Of a DNA stretch of 64,000 nt, positions 61,301-64,000 are shown in pieces. The stretch is from Sphagnum compactum (Eukaryota > Bryophyta > Sphagnopsida > Sphagnales), in assembly GCA_965153455.1 (NCBI GenBank), contig OZ234501.1, forward strand, positions 11,408,001-11,472,000, read 5' to 3'. The notes under the pieces were generated by a model. That model had not been told where the DNA came from. It was given only the letters and a program-made list of their open reading frames with translations, and made no database searches. A program made the translations under genes and the position numbers. Position 1 is the stretch's first letter; each line of letters starts with the position of its first letter.

Positions 61301-62630
61301 CCAACCTGAGGCAAGAGCCGCCAAAGTCCAGTACCCAAATTCCTTGAGGAGCCTTGTTCAAGTTCTTTCACCGGCATAAAGAACAGGTAAACTTTCACTT
61401 TTTACAAATTGGCGGTTGTGATTCAATTGAGAGGAAAGGAGGTGCTGGACACATATGGTGGCTCCTCAAATTGCGAAACTTACATGTAAGGTGCCATCAG
61501 GTGACAATGAGGCAAAAAAATTATTGAGGGTAACAGACCCTCCACATACACTAGAAAACATCCATCTAGCGGTTCTTTTGGCATTTGTAAACTCATTATG
61601 CACTCTTTTGGCTAAAATTCCCAAGATGATGGTTTCAAGCAGGAAATCAATTTGAGATTGAATATTCAACAAACAAAATTCCTTTTCATTGCCCAAAAAT
61701 TTGGCCAAATTCAGCCCCAAGCTAAACGTCCATGGTAACAACATTGTATAGATGAGGTAATTACTAATTACTACCTTGGTGGGCACCTTACATTCCCTCT
61801 TTGCCTTTTATCAACTGAAGAACATCCTTTACAGTAAATGACTCTGTCGGGTTTTCAAGTGCACATTCGGATTGATAAACCAGAGTGCATACCAGCATTG
61901 GTCAGTTACTCTCTTTGATGGCATAATAGAATCAGAGGTTCTGTTCTGGTTATACCAAACCAGAACTGAAAACTGGAACGGAAACTGGGAATGTGAAATT
62001 TGACAGAACTGAGATTGGAACTGGGCTTCCTCGCTTTTGCTATGCATGTTGACCTGAAGCTTTACAAGGTCAATGGTTTCCCATCCTAATTGGAACTAGC
62101 CGGATCTGACCCAAACTAACTGGGTGCTACTGCAAACAGACATTCAGTCAAATAGTTCTACATAATGGAAAGAAATAGATACCAAACTGCACCATCGCAC
62201 CAGAATCATATCCAAACAGTGTTCTAGAATAGAGGGAAGAATGAAAGAACCATAGTCGTGCGCCACAGATCTAGTTGTAGAACCCAAGGGGTTTAGGGTT
62301 TTAAGGTTTGCTTCTTGTGACTATTCAATTCACAATAAGCAATAACCACCCAGCCAGGTGAACCAGCATCCACAACAACACCCTCACCTCTTTTAGAGTC
62401 TAAAATGAAAGATTTGGTGGGCTGATTATAGCTTTTGGATCAAAAGTTGAGACTAGAAAAACATATTGCCAAATCTTTCATTTTTAGACTCAAAAGACCA
62501 TAATTTGGCCATTGGATGGTAAATTTCTACTGTTTGGATGCAAGCAAAAGAATTGGGGGTTTTCATCAGTGTAGGGCAGGTATAAGGGTTGGAACGCTGG
62601 TATATAGAAAAGAACTTACCAGACTCGTAT
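58392..62630. other. Gene-free spacer with two palindrome-centred repeats
   Basis: No gene supported. A forward copy of the repeat family lies at about 58745-58955 (palindrome 58887-58902) and a reverse copy at about 59915-60195 (palindrome 59952-59967), again facing each other. A 106-codon minus frame at 61466-61786 and a plus frame at 61455-61655 overlap each other; neither has a recognised domain. Confidence 0.5.
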
Positions 62631-62840
62631 GACTTGAGGCAATACCAGCCTCCAACCAGTACCTTCATGATAGGGACATTAGGTAATACAAGCCTCATAC
62701 CAATACATGTCTAATAGGGACTTGGGGCAATACCAGCCTCCAACCAATACCTTTATGATGGGGACATTAGGTAATACAAACCTCATACCAATACATGTCT
62801 AATAGGGACCTGAGGTAATACTAACTTCATACCAAGGTTG
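62631..62840. repeat. 88-base tandem repeat, about 2.3 copies
   Basis: The unit starts GACTTG(A/G)GGCAATACCAGCC and contains ACATTAGGTAATACAA and CATACCAATACATGTCTAATAGG. Starts are 62631, 62719 and 62807 (partial). Copies one and two differ at few positions. A diverged single relative in the opposite orientation lies near 55085-55185. Confidence 0.85.
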
Positions 62841-64000
62841 TCCCAACCTCAATACCCGTGTCATAACTGCCCCACATGGCCAAAAAAATCAGCCTTGGAC
62901 CCCTACCACTAGAATCAGCCTGGTATGGAAGTTTTAAAAAGATCCAATACCAGTACCAGGCTAGTATGAAATTCTTTAAGAAGATCCACTACCAGGTTGG
63001 TAGGAATTCTTTTAAAGCAGATCTCACACCTCCATAACCGACCAACTAGGGCATAACACTCCCACACAAAACCACTAGAGTGTTGTTACCATAGAATACA
63101 CTTTGCCGTGTTCCACTCAAAAAAACAAGCCAAAGTACCTTTCTGGTTTGGGAATAAGGCGACAAAGCTTTCCCAATCAGCTTTCCATCAAGTGAAGTTC
63201 CTACCATTTACATTTGGACCTTTGTTTCTTCAAGTACTTCAAATTGGTGTAGAGAGAATCTGAGCAAATCAGGGTTGCAGAATTTGGAGGACATTCCTTT
63301 GCATGATATGGGGGGGTGGGGGGGAAGGGGGGGTTTGATTTTTGTCAGCATGTACCTTATCACCTCACTGGTGTGGCTATTGATGGTCTCTCTCATGTCT
63401 TCCCCAGGGGGTCAGTAACTTTGGCAGCATATTTAAACGTTGAAATGTACATAACTTATGGATTTGCCTCCACACTTAAAACACCCTAATTTTTCAACAA
63501 CAAAAAGTACATACATACTCATGTTTTGACCATGGGTCATCAATCATCACTACAACCAATATATAAGTCTTCACTCTGGTGATCACTAACTTCAAGTAGT
63601 AGTCAGGAGGGGAGAATCGAATCAAAGAGTTGGTCGTAGTTACATTGAAAATGAAAAAATTGTCCAAAATTTTCTCAAAGAATAAAATGGCAGTCAGGTT
63701 GCTAATATTGGGCCAAATTTAGAAAAAGCACCAGCTTTTCATGTGGGTTACTTACACTGAAGTTAGGTTAACTATTGCGAGAAATATTTGGATATTAAGT
63801 TGTATCAAAGAACACAAGGTTCTCACCCGGGCTTTTTCATACTTTACGGATAACTCTAATGTTTATGGTGGATTGCGATTGAAAATTTTCTTGTCCATTG
63901 TTTTGAACAACTCTTCTGCGTGCAAATCCCATTTACTTACTTTCAGAGATCCGTCGTTCAGAGTACCATCCGTATACTTGTTGGGTTAGACTTTCAGAGT
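62841..64000. other. Spacer to the window end, nothing recognised
   Basis: No gene supported. Around 62930-63010 short repeated words (CCAGGCTAGTATG, CCAGGTTGGTAGG) continue the style of the neighbouring repeat. Three runs of seven G separated by T and AA lie at 63310-63333. An 82-codon plus frame at 63741-63989 matches nothing I know. Confidence 0.4.

Noticed and set aside
61455-61786. Overlapping plus (66 codons) and minus (106 codons) frames
   Set aside because: Neither has a recognisable domain or splice context; they overlap each other, so at most one could be real.

Overview
The window is nuclear DNA from a land plant. It is AT-rich, its genes have GT-AG introns, and it carries plant families: a chloroplast glutamyl endopeptidase, a plant-type voltage-gated proton channel and a two-AT-hook AHL protein. 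Plant-type CACTA and Harbinger-like MITEs and decayed MULE, hAT and copia elements add to this. Introns are compact (about 114-532 bases), while the intergenic DNA is long and repeat-filled. I cannot place the organism more finely than land plant from the sequence alone.

Only three genes look intact. (1) Positions 4769-10893, minus strand: a complete 14-exon gene for the chloroplast serine peptidase CGEP, 949 residues, catalytic triad intact. (2) Positions 11780-12556, plus strand: a proton channel of the Hv family in a single open coding exon of 258 residues. It is head-to-head with CGEP, with 886 bases between the two start codons. (3) Positions 26478-29805, minus strand: a seven-exon AHL DNA-binding protein of 395 residues with two AT-hooks and a PPC domain. 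Exons were assigned by eye from homology and splice consensus, and all phases close.

The rest is accessory DNA. Positions 1-4768 hold AT-rich spacer with a degenerate tandem array and a short duplicated segment. Positions 12.6-26.4 kb hold a decayed Mutator-like element (18.16-21.11 kb), an intact-looking 297-base CACTA-type MITE (22437-22733) and a decayed hAT element (22.8-23.9 kb). Positions 29.8-37.2 kb hold the AHL promoter side, a strand-asymmetric A/C-rich block and small satellites. From 37 to 60 kb a repeat of about 200-300 bases built around the 16-base palindrome TAGCCAAATTTGGCTA recurs in both orientations. This stretch also has a palindromically arranged pair of minisatellites (43.5-44.4 kb), a second hAT relic (46.3-48.1 kb), a copia RNase H fragment (52.0-52.3 kb), a five-copy 48/49-base minisatellite (57.2-57.5 kb) and a 311-base Harbinger/Tourist-like MITE with TAA target duplications (58081-58391). 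An 88-base tandem repeat lies at 62.63-62.83 kb.

The three genes share no obvious pathway: plastid peptide turnover, membrane proton conductance and chromatin binding. The CGEP/Hv pair may share a promoter region. I found no operon-like system, no CRISPR and no confident tRNA or rRNA. The most unusual material is the palindrome-centred repeat family, the palindromic minisatellite locus and the altered voltage-sensor residues of the proton channel.
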